Notes under the pieces: generated by a model
Databases searched by the model: none
What the model was told of the DNA's origin: nothing
Seen by the model: only the letters and a program-made list of their open reading frames with translations
Program-made: the position numbers and the translations under genes
DNA from: a virus
Virus record (IMG/VR): IMGVR_UViG_3300020450_001021
Span: 1 to 64,000 of that record
Direction: 5' to 3' (one strand)
DNA length: 64,000 nucleotides
Part shown: piece after piece, positions 6,828 to 14,036 of the stretch
How the letters are laid out: the number at the start of each line of letters is the position of its first letter
Position numbering within the stretch: the stretch's first letter is position 1

Positions 6828-7006
6828 TAGTAAGACGTTTTAAATAGGGCTTCAAGGGTAGAAGCGATATTTATTTCCAGCAATCCCTCACTACTGGATA
6901 AAAGACGAAGTATTATACTGCCTATAGGTCTTGGTTTAAGAGCAGTTTGTAGTCAGGGTTACGATTGTTTCGAGTCCTTCCTAATGTGTTGGTTTCCCAA
7001 CTGATC

Positions 7007-7040
7007 TATTTATATTAACAAAACTTTACAGAAAAGTCAA
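7007..7040 (-). promoter_or_regulatory. psbA promoter with nested late motif
   Basis: On the minus strand TTGACT (7040-7035) is followed after 17 bp by TAATAT, which overlaps a perfect TATAAATA (7014-7007). The result is an untranslated leader of about 170-180 nt. A second TATAAT lies within the leader near 6913. No ORF was found between 6828 and 7057. Confidence 0.65.
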
Positions 7041-7057
7041 TAAGTATATATACTTAC

Positions 7058-7252
7058 TTACAATTCATGTCTTTTAACAGAACCTGTTAACTCGTTCTCT
7101 TTTAAAAATGCTTTAGCACCTCTTTGGGTGTCAAAATATTTGGCAAATCTAGGATCTAAATCCCATGAGGTAGGAGATATAAGATACTCTGTTCTACCTT
7201 CAACCTTCCTAGTTACTTTCCAAATCACATTATTTTGTTTATCTGATGACAT
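7058..7252 (-). CDS. hypothetical protein (64 aa)
   Basis: A small soluble protein, MSSDKQNNVIWKVTRKVEG through KENELTGSVKRHEL, containing TEYLISPTSWDLDPRF. Function not recognised. I chose the ATG at 7252 instead of 7273 because the late motif at 7275-7282 would otherwise leave no leader. The psbA promoter starts just downstream of its stop. Confidence 0.65.
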   Translation of the reverse strand: MSSDKQNNVIWKVTRKVEGRTEYLISPTSWDLDPRFAKYFDTQRGAKAFLKENELTGSVKRHEL

Positions 7253-7274
7253 AATTTTAATAATTGACTTCAAT

Positions 7275-7282
7275 TATTTATA
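7275..7282 (-). promoter_or_regulatory. late promoter motif TATAAATA
   Basis: A perfect late octamer on the minus strand, 22 nt ahead of the 7252 start codon and just before the stop of the upstream 84-aa gene. Confidence 0.5.
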
Positions 7283-7285
7283 TGT

Positions 7286-7540
7286 CTATTCACTTGATCT
7301 CCTATCAACATCAGACATAGTTTGAGTAGACATGAAATATTTCTTGATCACATCTATTTGATCTTGATACTTTGCAATGATATCTATTTCTTTTTCTATA
7401 GATTCTAAAATGTCAGTGTGTTCACCAACACCTGCAGGATGTTCTAAATAAATTTCAATGTTTGCTTTGTGCTTTGCAATATCACCTTGAGCATGTGCTA
7501 TCAATGCTCTTAGTATTTGCTCACGCATATGTAATGCCAT
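7286..7540 (-). CDS. conserved hypothetical protein (84 aa)
   Basis: An 84-residue, largely helical protein with heptad-like spacing (EQILRALIAHAQGDIAKHKA, then ESIEKEIDIIAKYQDQIDVI). It may form a coiled coil. I recall comparable short helical proteins as common in T4-like cyanophages, without function. It follows a 37-aa membrane ORF after 20 nt. Confidence 0.7.
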   Translation of the reverse strand: MALHMREQILRALIAHAQGDIAKHKANIEIYLEHPAGVGEHTDILESIEKEIDIIAKYQDQIDVIKKYFMSTQTMSDVDRRSSE

Positions 7541-7560
7541 TGTAAAAATTGTAACTGTAG

Positions 7561-7674
7561 TTATATATTAGCATATGCTACCGACGGAGCGATAGTAATT
7601 GCTGCAAAAATTAACACAAACAACCACCATGATCTATGGAGATATTTAATTTTAAAAATGTTATCTTTGTTCAT
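7561..7674 (-). CDS. small membrane or signal-peptide-like protein (37 aa)
   Basis: A basic start MNKDNIFKIKYLHRSW is followed by one hydrophobic helix, WLFVLIFAAITIAPSVAYANI. APSVAYA looks like a signal-peptidase site, leaving almost no mature protein. The start overlaps the 67-aa gene's stop (ATGA), which supports expression. Confidence 0.55.
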   Translation of the reverse strand: MNKDNIFKIKYLHRSWWLFVLIFAAITIAPSVAYANI

Positions 7675-7874
7675 AATAGTGAACCTAATTGACGTACGTA
7701 ATCTAAACCTGATTCATTAGTACACCTATCAATAAAATGAGGATGCCCTTGAAGAAAAGGTACATCCTCTATAGCGTGTTCTATTGCTTCGTAAGAATCT
7801 TTTGCGTACTCGCAAATTTCAAAGTGATGCTGATCAGCATCATGGTATCCAATTGAGTAATGAGAAAGGGGCAT
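7671..7874 (-). CDS. hypothetical protein (67 aa)
   Basis: A soluble acidic protein with histidines early (SIGYHDADQHHFEICEYAKD) and the end LDYVRQLGSLL. No domain recognised. It is the first gene after a perfect sigma-70 promoter at 7904-7932 with a leader of about 25 nt. Confidence 0.65.
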   Translation of the reverse strand: MPLSHYSIGYHDADQHHFEICEYAKDSYEAIEHAIEDVPFLQGHPHFIDRCTNESGLDYVRQLGSLL

Positions 7875-7903
7875 GATCTTTCAATCCCTAAACTACATTA
7901 CTA

Positions 7904-7932
7904 ATTATATTCGGACAACTTTGAATTGTCAA
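7904..7932 (-). promoter_or_regulatory. consensus sigma-70 promoter
   Basis: The minus strand has TTGACA (7932-7927), exactly 17 bp, and TATAAT (7909-7904). It drives the leftward small-gene run 7874 to 7058 and possibly on into psbA. Confidence 0.8.
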
Positions 7933-7944
7933 GTATGTGTGGAC

Positions 7945-8112
7945 TCATACACCAGAATATGAATATACTGGTGTCATTATTCCACCTTCTGGATCGTCAT
8001 CATCATCATCATCTCTTCTTAAAAACAACTCCAACCCTACAAGTAATGCTACTGGATAAAAACACCATAGTATTGCCATGAAGGGTGAGATGTTTGATGC
8101 TTCAGCGATCAT
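7945..8112 (-). CDS. small membrane protein with poly-Asp segment (56 aa)
   Basis: A single membrane helix (FMAILWCFYPVALLVGLELF, residues 11-30) is followed by LRR and a run of eight Asp, then a short tail. Its start overlaps the upstream 32-aa ORF by ATGA. It ends the hli operon. The membrane helix plus acidic run is similar to the 112-aa protein at 3065. Function unknown. Confidence 0.65.
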   Translation of the reverse strand: MIAEASNISPFMAILWCFYPVALLVGLELFLRRDDDDDDDPEGGIMTPVYSYSGV

Positions 8113-8207
8113 ACGAATACGTTAGTAGTAGTGCTTGCAATCACTGCTAACATAAAAATGTATGGTACAAACTTAAAGGGAACTGGTTGTCTCTTTAATG
8201 AATTCAT
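8109..8207 (-). CDS. tiny membrane protein in the hli operon (32 aa)
   Basis: A 32-residue protein, MNSLKRQPVPFKFVPYIF and then MLAVIASTTTNVFV. Its ATG overlaps the stop of the last hli gene (TAATG) and its stop overlaps the next start (ATGA). It lacks the Hli chlorophyll-binding motif. Possibly a thylakoid peptide; not recognised. Confidence 0.55.
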   Translation of the reverse strand: MNSLKRQPVPFKFVPYIFMLAVIASTTTNVFV

Positions 8208-8338
8208 TATACAATACCTGGAATGATTTGACCTGTTGTTAGGTAAGCACCTACTGCTGCTATTAGACCAAGCATAGCAAATCTGCCATTGATCTTTTCT
8301 GCAACTAATTTTTGTTTTTCGATTGTTTTGTTAGACAT
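8207..8338 (-). CDS. hli: high-light-inducible protein, copy 5 (43 aa)
   Basis: A single-helix chlorophyll-binding stress protein of the thylakoid. The motif AEKINGRFAMLGLIAAVGAY carries the chlorophyll-ligand N and R. The end TGQIIPGIV is typical of phage Hli. It is the last gene of a five-gene tandem array and overlaps both neighbours by one base. Confidence 0.9.
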   Translation of the reverse strand: MSNKTIEKQKLVAEKINGRFAMLGLIAAVGAYLTTGQIIPGIV

Positions 8339-8451
8339 TATACAATACCTGGAATGAGTTGACCTGTTGTTAAGTAAGTTCCACATAGGAGAATAAATCC
8401 TAACATTGCTGGACGACCTACTGCTTTTTCAAAAATATCTTTATTATTCAT
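8338..8451 (-). CDS. hli: high-light-inducible protein, copy 4, degenerate motif (37 aa)
   Basis: The shortest member of the array. The core reads EKAVGRPAMLGFILLCGTY, so the usual ExxNGR Asn is Val although Glu, Arg and AMLG remain. The end is TGQLIPGIV. Loss of the Asn ligand may change pigment binding. TAATG overlaps on both sides. Confidence 0.85.
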   Translation of the reverse strand: MNNKDIFEKAVGRPAMLGFILLCGTYLTTGQLIPGIV

Positions 8452-8558
8452 TAGAAGATACCTGGAATGATTTGACCTGTGAATGTATAAGCACCAACTG
8501 CTGCTACGAAACCTAGCATTGCTGCCCATCCATTGAATCTTTCTGCTTCTGGTGTCAT
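8451..8558 (-). CDS. hli: high-light-inducible protein, copy 3 (35 aa)
   Basis: A 35-residue Hli with AERFNGWAAMLGFVAAVGAY and the end TGQIIPGIF. The usual Arg after NG is Trp here, another departure from the ligand motif. It overlaps the next gene by one base. Confidence 0.87.
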   Translation of the reverse strand: MTPEAERFNGWAAMLGFVAAVGAYTFTGQIIPGIF

Positions 8559-8559
8559 T

Positions 8560-8667
8560 TTAAAATACTCCTGGTAAAATTTGTCCTGTTACAGCATATG
8601 ATCCTAGTGCTGCTATGATGCCGAGCATTGCCCAACGTCCGTTTTGTAATTCTGCGTTCTCGTTCAT
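8560..8667 (-). CDS. hli: high-light-inducible protein, copy 2 (35 aa)
   Basis: A 35-residue Hli with a canonical core, AELQNGRWAMLGIIAALGSY, and the end TGQILPGVF. The ligand residues E, N and R are all present. It is separated by one base from copy 3 and by 56 nt from the first copy. Confidence 0.92.
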   Translation of the reverse strand: MNENAELQNGRWAMLGIIAALGSYAVTGQILPGVF

Positions 8668-8723
8668 TGTTCTTAGATTTAATAAGGGTTAGAATTGAGC
8701 GATAGTTAAGAGACCTTTAGTTC

Positions 8724-8939
8724 TTAAGCTACGCCAGGTATTACCCATCCGAAGACGGTGTAATTGAAGAATAGAGCAACCAAACCGATCATTGCTAAAC
8801 GACCATTTGTTATCTCTGCATTCTTCCAATAGTCATAGTTACTGTCAACTTGAACTTGTGGTTCTGAAGGGAAAATGTTCTGTCTTCCACCACTTTCAGT
8901 AGTTGTGTAACGATTTAAGTTGCGTGTTGATGAACTCAT
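8724..8939 (-). CDS. hli: high-light-inducible protein, copy 1, long N-terminus (71 aa)
   Basis: The first gene after a perfect sigma-70 promoter. A 40-residue polar N-terminal extension (SSSTRNLNRYTTTESGG) precedes the Hli helix AEITNGRLAMIGLVALFFNY and the end GWVIPGVA. The E, N and R ligands are present. It differs from the four short copies and is closer to host-type Hli in length. Confidence 0.92.
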   Translation of the reverse strand: MSSSTRNLNRYTTTESGGRQNIFPSEPQVQVDSNYDYWKNAEITNGRLAMIGLVALFFNYTVFGWVIPGVA

Positions 8940-8967
8940 GTTAACTTTTGTTAAGAAGTGTTACATT

Positions 8968-8996
8968 ATTATATAGCAAATATAAAACTTTGTCAA
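8968..8996 (-). promoter_or_regulatory. consensus sigma-70 promoter of the hli cluster
   Basis: The minus strand has TTGACA (8996-8991), exactly 17 bp, and TATAAT (8973-8968), 29 nt ahead of the first hli start. It points away from the plus-strand gene at 9098; a plus-strand TATAAT-like box lies at about 9067-9072. Confidence 0.85.
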
Positions 8997-9097
8997 CTTT
9001 TTCATTGTTCGGGTATCAGAATCTCTATAAGAGGAAGCAATAAGTGGCATAAGTGGTACTTATATGGTATAATTAATTAAGTGTATTAAGAAATGTA

Positions 9098-9694
9098 ATG
9101 AAGGTAACAAGTCAATACTTATTTCCACAACAGGTAGCGTTTGGTAATATAGAAAATTTTGAAGAGATACAAGAGAGTATAGTGGAATGGATGTACCATT
9201 ATAAAAAGAGTAATAAAGGAATAGCAAAAATATCTAACAAAGGTGGATGGCAAAGTGAATCCAAATATGTATATGAAGATAAAGGATTTGAACTAATTCA
9301 GAAACCTATAGTAGATTCAATAGCAGAGGTTAGTCAAGCATTTAAACTATTTGGTACTACAACTATAGTACAGATGTGGTTGAATATTAATGGTCCTAAT
9401 TCATACAACGTATGTCATAGACATCCTGGTTCTCATTTGTCTGGTGTACTATGGGTAAAACAAAAACCAGAACAAGGTAGATTTATTTTTGATAATATTG
9501 ATAATAGAAATATGATATTGATATCTAAAACAGATCAAAATCATTTAATAAAAAACAATATGATGCCTGAGTTATTACCACCATACCAAGATGGTACTGT
9601 ATTGTTATTTCCTTCTGAGATGTCTCATAGAGTAGAAATTAATGAAACTAATGAAGATCGTTTATCTATCTCTTTTAATATGACTGTAACCTAA
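9098..9694 (+). CDS. 2OG-Fe(II) oxygenase family protein
   Basis: A 198-residue protein of the putative 2OG-Fe(II) oxygenase group common in cyanophages. Seen are CHRHPGSHLSGVLWVK (metal-ligand His region followed by SGV), the turn DGTVLLFPSEMSHRVEIN (distal His) and RLSISFNM (2-oxoglutarate-binding Arg). It is the only plus-strand gene in the left 32 kb, divergent from hli. Its stop overlaps the convergent collar gene by 4 nt. Substrate unknown. Confidence 0.8.
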   Translation: MKVTSQYLFPQQVAFGNIENFEEIQESIVEWMYHYKKSNKGIAKISNKGGWQSESKYVYEDKGFELIQKPIVDSIAEVSQAFKLFGTTTIVQMWLNINGPNSYNVCHRHPGSHLSGVLWVKQKPEQGRFIFDNIDNRNMILISKTDQNHLIKNNMMPELLPPYQDGTVLLFPSEMSHRVEINETNEDRLSISFNMTVT

Positions 9695-10305
9695 GTTACT
9701 CTTATCAAATAACACAGTGCAAAGTAGGCAGATCTAATATCAATATTACTACCACTACCTTTATCTTGAATAGTTATTCCTGTACTGTTACTATTAATAG
9801 TAATACCAGTTGAATCACTTGTGTTAGCATTGCTAAAGTTTTCATTGGCATTTCTATAACCAACTGTATAACCTTGACCAGAACCAAGTGTTATTCCAAC
9901 CCCACCAAACACACTGTTTAGTGATAAACCACGACCTTGGTGAGTGTGACTATCATTACTAACACCATGACTATGATCAGGATCAGTAAGATCATGGTTA
10001 TGTGATGGCATTTGTGCTTCAGATAACTGAATAGAATTAGAACCACCTTCTTCATTAACTGTTGCAGTAGAAGTATGACCAGCAGTATTGCTACCAACAC
10101 CTAGTACAAACTTATCTCTTAGATCTGGTGTACCATTTTGTCCGTCGCAAATTGACCAGTTAGTTAATGCTTCTGCATCTGCAATACTTCCAGACCACAT
10201 TATAATACCACCAATGGGTACAAATGAATTGACTAGATTAGAAGAAAGTTTACTTGCTTCTATTTCATTATCTGCTATTGCTTCTTGTGGTAATTTAAAA
10301 ACCAT
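9691..10305 (-). CDS. tail collar domain protein (paralogue A)
   Basis: A 204-residue structural protein. The N-terminal half carries the collar signature FVPIGGIIMWSGSIAD followed by WSICDGQNGTPDLRDKFVLG; the C-terminal part is glycine/serine/asparagine-rich with HNHDLTDPDHSHG and SHTHQG, and ends AYFALCYLIRVT. Collar domains occur in short tail fibres and baseplate adhesins (gp12-like). It is a tandem copy of the gene at 10305 and is coupled to it by TAATG. Confidence 0.85.
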   Translation of the reverse strand: MVFKLPQEAIADNEIEASKLSSNLVNSFVPIGGIIMWSGSIADAEALTNWSICDGQNGTPDLRDKFVLGVGSNTAGHTSTATVNEEGGSNSIQLSEAQMPSHNHDLTDPDHSHGVSNDSHTHQGRGLSLNSVFGGVGITLGSGQGYTVGYRNANENFSNANTSDSTGITINSNSTGITIQDKGSGSNIDIRSAYFALCYLIRVT

Positions 10306-10946
10306 TATAGAACCCTAATAATGAACGCTAATGCATAATATGGTGGTAAGTTTTTATTCGTTACTGATTCACCCCTACTGTCTACAGAAACACCTGTTGA
10401 TATACTATTTGTTCCATGAGTGTGTTCAGCATTTATACTAAAACTACCAGATGCACTTGAATCAACACGACTTGGAGTATTTGATGAATTTTCATTTACT
10501 CCTTTTGTAAAGATTCCATTTGCATACCCACCACCACTAGCATAAGTTTCTGAAATTTTTCCGACTGTTCCTGTTAAAGTTTTAGATGTCGAATTAGTAC
10601 TATGACTATGACCAGATTCAGTTGTATCATGATCATGGGAAGGGACAATTGCATCTTTATTACCACCCTCAATTTTATTTGAACCCTCTACATCAGTATG
10701 TGCCTTAACATCATTACCTACTGTAGCATCTACAGATGCACCTATAACAAACTTATCTCTCAGATCTGGTCTACCATTTAGTCCGTCACACAATTCCCAT
10801 GCTGTTAGATTAGTAATATCTGCTATTGTACCAGACCACATTATAATACCACCAACAGGAACTAAAGCATTCTTTACATCATCTGCAAGTAATGCTTGAG
10901 TAACGTTTGATGGTTCTATCGCTGCTGTTGGTAATTTAAATACCAT
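10305..10946 (-). CDS. tail collar domain protein (paralogue B)
   Basis: A 213-residue relative of the downstream gene. It shares VPVGGIIMWSGTIAD, WELCDGLNGRPDLRDKFVIG, the histidine-rich HDHDTTESGHSHS segment and the end YYALAFIIRVL. The middle regions diverge, as expected for a receptor-facing part. It is probably a fibre or adhesin component; whether the pair forms a hetero-oligomer is unknown. Confidence 0.85.
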   Translation of the reverse strand: MVFKLPTAAIEPSNVTQALLADDVKNALVPVGGIIMWSGTIADITNLTAWELCDGLNGRPDLRDKFVIGASVDATVGNDVKAHTDVEGSNKIEGGNKDAIVPSHDHDTTESGHSHSTNSTSKTLTGTVGKISETYASGGGYANGIFTKGVNENSSNTPSRVDSSASGSFSINAEHTHGTNSISTGVSVDSRGESVTNKNLPPYYALAFIIRVL

Positions 10947-10969
10947 ATCTTCAACGTTTTATTATACTT

Positions 10970-11392
10970 CTATTTAGATACTTTTTTATCAAAGATAAAA
11001 GGACCGTTTTCAGATCCCCAAACTTGTTTACCGTTCTTATCAATACCACCATCAATAACCACATAGTAATTAGATCCTAACTCTACTCTACTAACAAGTT
11101 CAGCACCTTTTACCATAACACCAGGTTTATTGACTCCTCTATAAACGTTTTTCATCTTCTGAAAGATTAAATCATTGACAGGATTTTGTACTAAGATAAC
11201 ATCACCTTTAGGAACTATGACAATATCTTTTGATCTATATGGTTCTTCCTCATGACTATATCTTTGTTCACAATGAAAAGAGAACTCACCAGTTCTCTGA
11301 TGAGTTAAAAATATATGGGCAAATGATGTAGGGTTTGAAGATGCTTGTGCCCAGTTGTCATACTCACCTTCAAACCATTCTATAAATTCCAC
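10970..11392 (-). CDS. cpeT: CpeT/CpcT-like phycobiliprotein lyase family protein
   Basis: A 140-residue protein of the CpeT/CpcT chromophore-lyase fold. Seen are FIEWFEGEYDNWAQASS, SFAHIFLTHQ, FSFHCEQRYSHEEEPYRSK and VIVPKGDVILVQN, in family order. The start is GTG at 11392 overlapping the upstream stop (TAGTG); no ATG fits. Phage CpeT proteins lie in the same pathway as the pebS pigment enzyme at 43017. Whether it attaches, stores or displaces bilins is not shown by the sequence. Confidence 0.78.
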   Translation of the reverse strand: MEFIEWFEGEYDNWAQASSNPTSFAHIFLTHQRTGEFSFHCEQRYSHEEEPYRSKDIVIVPKGDVILVQNPVNDLIFQKMKNVYRGVNKPGVMVKGAELVSRVELGSNYYVVIDGGIDKNGKQVWGSENGPFIFDKKVSK

Positions 11393-12429
11393 TAGAATAT
11401 AAACGTAACAATAAAAGCATAACCTATCAGGAGAGCACACATACCACTCAGTACCTTATAGTATTTCTTTATAGGTGTACCGAAGTATTGTTGACCAATC
11501 ATCAAACATTTATGTGCAGGAGATAATAAATATCCTGAGTATTCAGTTGCTAAGAACCATACCAGATACTGTTGACCAAATATTAACACTAATGCAGAAG
11601 TCATACCTGCATACTTACCTGATGATCCCATGATCCATGCTGCTATCATACCAACGATAGTTACAGGTATGATCATAGTTGGATCTGCTGACTTAAGATA
11701 TACCATAACAGGTTCTTTTATCATACCAACTACACCACCTAGTGCTAAAACTATTGTAGATATAATTGCAAACTGTTTATTAATATACCTACCCCATCTC
11801 CAATCTTTACATAACCATGCATAGTAACAACACATAGCAGCAAACCAAGGGAAAAATAATATAGCACCTGCCTTACCTACACATAATAAGAACCATATCG
11901 TTGCTATAAATGGTGCCCAACCTCGTAGTGCACTTTTCCAGTTAAACTCTCTAACATTACCAAGAGATGGAACAACACTATAAGGATCTACCTTGGTAAA
12001 AATATACCACCATGTATATCCAAGACATATAAGGAGAGGTATAAATGTATAACTTAACATCTCTCTATAAGTTATACCCAATGCTGCCATGGGAAGAATG
12101 ATTGTCTTCTCTAATGGTGACCACCAGTAGTAATGATGTGTGGAAAGATAATCTATGATGCCATAGTTGCTTCTATCTTTTTTAGAAGGTGGTGCAATGG
12201 CATCTAGAAGAGGTGCTGACAATGCAACTCTACCTGGTATAGGTAGCACTCCACCAAAAATTGAAGTAACGATAATCATCAAACGATTATCTTTTATGTA
12301 ACTTTTTGCTAATGAATATACATCATCAAGAACTCTATACTCTCTGATGTATCCTCCAAGAATCATAATACCAAAAATGTAACCCATGTAGAGTTCTTTT
12401 TGTAGTATTGATTCAATAATTTTAATCAT
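11392..12429 (-). CDS. DUF401-like integral membrane transporter
   Basis: A 345-residue polytopic membrane protein, perhaps 9-10 helices. Motifs resembling DUF401 / ion-transporter superfamily proteins are GGVLPIPGRVALSAPLL (about residues 60-75) and the late repeat-like EYSGYLLSPAHKCLMIG, with GSSGKYAGMTSALVLIFG between. The substrate is unknown. It is coupled to a 2OG oxygenase upstream (ATGA) and the cpeT-like gene downstream (TAGTG). A full-length transporter is unusual in a phage. DUF401 assignment is from remembered motifs. Confidence 0.7.
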   Translation of the reverse strand: MIKIIESILQKELYMGYIFGIMILGGYIREYRVLDDVYSLAKSYIKDNRLMIIVTSIFGGVLPIPGRVALSAPLLDAIAPPSKKDRSNYGIIDYLSTHHYYWWSPLEKTIILPMAALGITYREMLSYTFIPLLICLGYTWWYIFTKVDPYSVVPSLGNVREFNWKSALRGWAPFIATIWFLLCVGKAGAILFFPWFAAMCCYYAWLCKDWRWGRYINKQFAIISTIVLALGGVVGMIKEPVMVYLKSADPTMIIPVTIVGMIAAWIMGSSGKYAGMTSALVLIFGQQYLVWFLATEYSGYLLSPAHKCLMIGQQYFGTPIKKYYKVLSGMCALLIGYAFIVTFIF

Positions 12430-12941
12430 AATAAATTGAATGATATGATAGTCCTAGGGACATCTGATTTATTTATGGGTGCTTCATGTAAGATAAATGA
12501 TGGGAACATGAAGAGATCACCTTCCTTTACTTTAGGATTGAATATGGGTGGAACCACATCCATTGGTGCAGGATATGGTCTATAAAATGTAGTTGATCTA
12601 TGTACCTCAGGATCAAACTGAGCATAGAATACTGCTGACCAACCTTCCATACCATGATCATGTGCAGTATGGTAATCACCTGAGTTTGCTGTCTGCCACC
12701 ATAACCTAGTTATTCTTTCAACACCCATCTCTTTTGTAATAGGAGCAATATATGGGTGAAGCATATTTAAAAATTCAATATGGTCATTGTAATCAAAATT
12801 ATCCCAGTAACTTGTGATTACAGAATCATCAGTATTTTTTGGTACCTTTGAAGGATCTTTTACATTTAAATTAGAAAGGACAGAACTTTTATGATCTGCC
12901 CACTTGTCTATATTAAGAAAATAATATGGAACTTTAAACAT
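12426..12941 (-). CDS. 2OG-Fe(II) oxygenase family protein
   Basis: A 171-residue putative oxygenase. The ligand motif is YHTAHDHGMEGWSAVFYAQ (His-x-Asp/His type, about residues 91-110), the distal His is in FMFPSFILHEAPIN, and the 2-oxoglutarate Arg is in PRTIISFNLL. The organisation parallels the plus-strand oxygenase at 9098 but the two are diverged. It leads the block oxygenase, transporter, cpeT. Substrate unknown. Confidence 0.75.
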   Translation of the reverse strand: MFKVPYYFLNIDKWADHKSSVLSNLNVKDPSKVPKNTDDSVITSYWDNFDYNDHIEFLNMLHPYIAPITKEMGVERITRLWWQTANSGDYHTAHDHGMEGWSAVFYAQFDPEVHRSTTFYRPYPAPMDVVPPIFNPKVKEGDLFMFPSFILHEAPINKSDVPRTIISFNLL

Positions 12942-13119
12942 TATCTATTTCTTTTAAACGATCTTCAAGATAATTTATTAACTCCTCTCTCCACATCATT
13001 AATTCTTCATAGCATCCTTGATTATAAGCACAACCACGTAACTTACTATCTGGTTTGTGGAGAGATTCTAATAAGATAATCAATCCATCTTTACGTTTTT
13101 GTTCTGAACTTTTAGTCAT
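12934..13119 (-). CDS. hypothetical protein (61 aa)
   Basis: A charged 61-residue helical protein, starting MTKSSEQKRKDGLIILLESL and ending INYLEDRLKEIDNV, with two Cys in RGCAYNQGCYEE. It overlaps both neighbours slightly. No function recognised. Confidence 0.6.
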   Translation of the reverse strand: MTKSSEQKRKDGLIILLESLHKPDSKLRGCAYNQGCYEELMMWREELINYLEDRLKEIDNV

Positions 13120-13547
13120 TCTGTTGTGAAATGGAAATAATCTTTACGGTAATACCTACCTAGTATATTTGAATTATAGTATGCAGGTGTACCATCTGTC
13201 AAGCTTTCGGTTAACACACCATGATTAAATAACAAACGTGTCTCTTCGTAGTTTGTTTTACCTAGAGTAGTATGTAAACTTAAAATTTCTCTACTGAAAT
13301 GTTCTTTACCTAGTTTCTTTATATCTTCCTTTAACTCTGGGCATGAACCATAATACTTTTTCCAATCAGATTCTTGTTTTGATTTTCTTTTATGTCCTTT
13401 CTTCTTTCTAAAACTCCAGAAATACTTTCTACCGATATATTTTTTAGACGTTGCACTATTTGTTATACAGTAAACAAATCCATAGTAACCATTGATATCT
13501 TCTTCATTAAAAATTTTATCTTTATACCACCATGGATTGTCGTACAT
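13116..13547 (-). CDS. GIY-YIG-like endonuclease family protein
   Basis: A 143-residue protein whose N-terminal part matches the GIY-YIG layout: YGFVYCITNSATSKKYIGRK, i.e. GFVY, about ten residues, then KYIGRK, followed by a basic stretch (FRKKKGHKRKSKQ) and an acidic-residue-containing segment, NYEETRLLF. Related Arg/Glu residues could complete the active site. Such proteins can be homing-type or repair nucleases. It has no obvious insertion scar; start ATG with ATGA coupling to the next gene. Confidence 0.65.
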   Translation of the reverse strand: MYDNPWWYKDKIFNEEDINGYYGFVYCITNSATSKKYIGRKYFWSFRKKKGHKRKSKQESDWKKYYGSCPELKEDIKKLGKEHFSREILSLHTTLGKTNYEETRLLFNHGVLTESLTDGTPAYYNSNILGRYYRKDYFHFTTE

Positions 13548-13566
13548 AATAACACTATCACTGTGG

Positions 13567-13770
13567 TTATTTAGCTCGAACTACACCACCTGTTTTAGTT
13601 TCTAACAATTCATTTCTGACTGCATCACGTATCATAATTTTTAATTGTTCTTCTTTCTCTCTTCCTATCTTATCACTCCATCCTGAGAACTCTACCCAAC
13701 CAAGAAGACCCCACCAGAATATTGCAGTAGCACCACCAATGATAGCAAACAAATTAATAACTTTCTTCAT
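13567..13770 (-). CDS. small membrane-anchored protein (67 aa)
   Basis: One N-terminal helix (FAIIGGATAIFWWGLLGWVEF, residues 8-28) and a charged cytosolic tail, IGREKEEQLKIMIRDAVRNE. Not recognised. Coupled by ATGA to the upstream 54-aa gene. Confidence 0.6.
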   Translation of the reverse strand: MKKVINLFAIIGGATAIFWWGLLGWVEFSGWSDKIGREKEEQLKIMIRDAVRNELLETKTGGVVRAK

Positions 13771-13931
13771 GTTTCTATATCATATGTAATAATAATTTTC
13801 TTCCACTTTATGCCAGTTTTTTCATCAAGGCATGTGGATCTTTCTAACTCCCCACCTAACATACGTGTAAGTGTCATCATTTCAGAGATGATATCTTCAT
13901 CATTTTTCTCTGGTTGTATTACTACTTCCAT
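13767..13931 (-). CDS. hypothetical protein (54 aa)
   Basis: A 54-residue soluble protein starting MEVVIQPEKNDEDIISEMMT and ending KKIIITYDIET. An AGGTAAG-like sequence precedes the start. Function unknown. Confidence 0.55.
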   Translation of the reverse strand: MEVVIQPEKNDEDIISEMMTLTRMLGGELERSTCLDEKTGIKWKKIIITYDIET

Positions 13932-13961
13932 CACTTACCTCCATACATGTTTAGTATATAG

Positions 13962-14036
13962 TCATGGATCAAATGCCCCAAATGCTAAGATGATAAGAAC
14001 AAAAATAGTAAGATAAACTATTGCGTGATAGATCAT
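13962..14036 (-). CDS. tiny membrane peptide (24 aa)
   Basis: A 24-residue hydrophobic peptide, MIYHAIVYLTIFVLIILAF plus GAFDP. Its start overlaps the stop of the next upstream micro-ORF by ATGA, which is the main evidence. Confidence 0.45.
   Translation of the reverse strand: MIYHAIVYLTIFVLIILAFGAFDP

Noticed and set aside
8338-8529. 63-aa ORF reading as a fused protein over two hli genes
   Set aside because: The true starts are the short hli ATGs at 8451 and 8558; the upstream part is another reading frame of the next hli gene.
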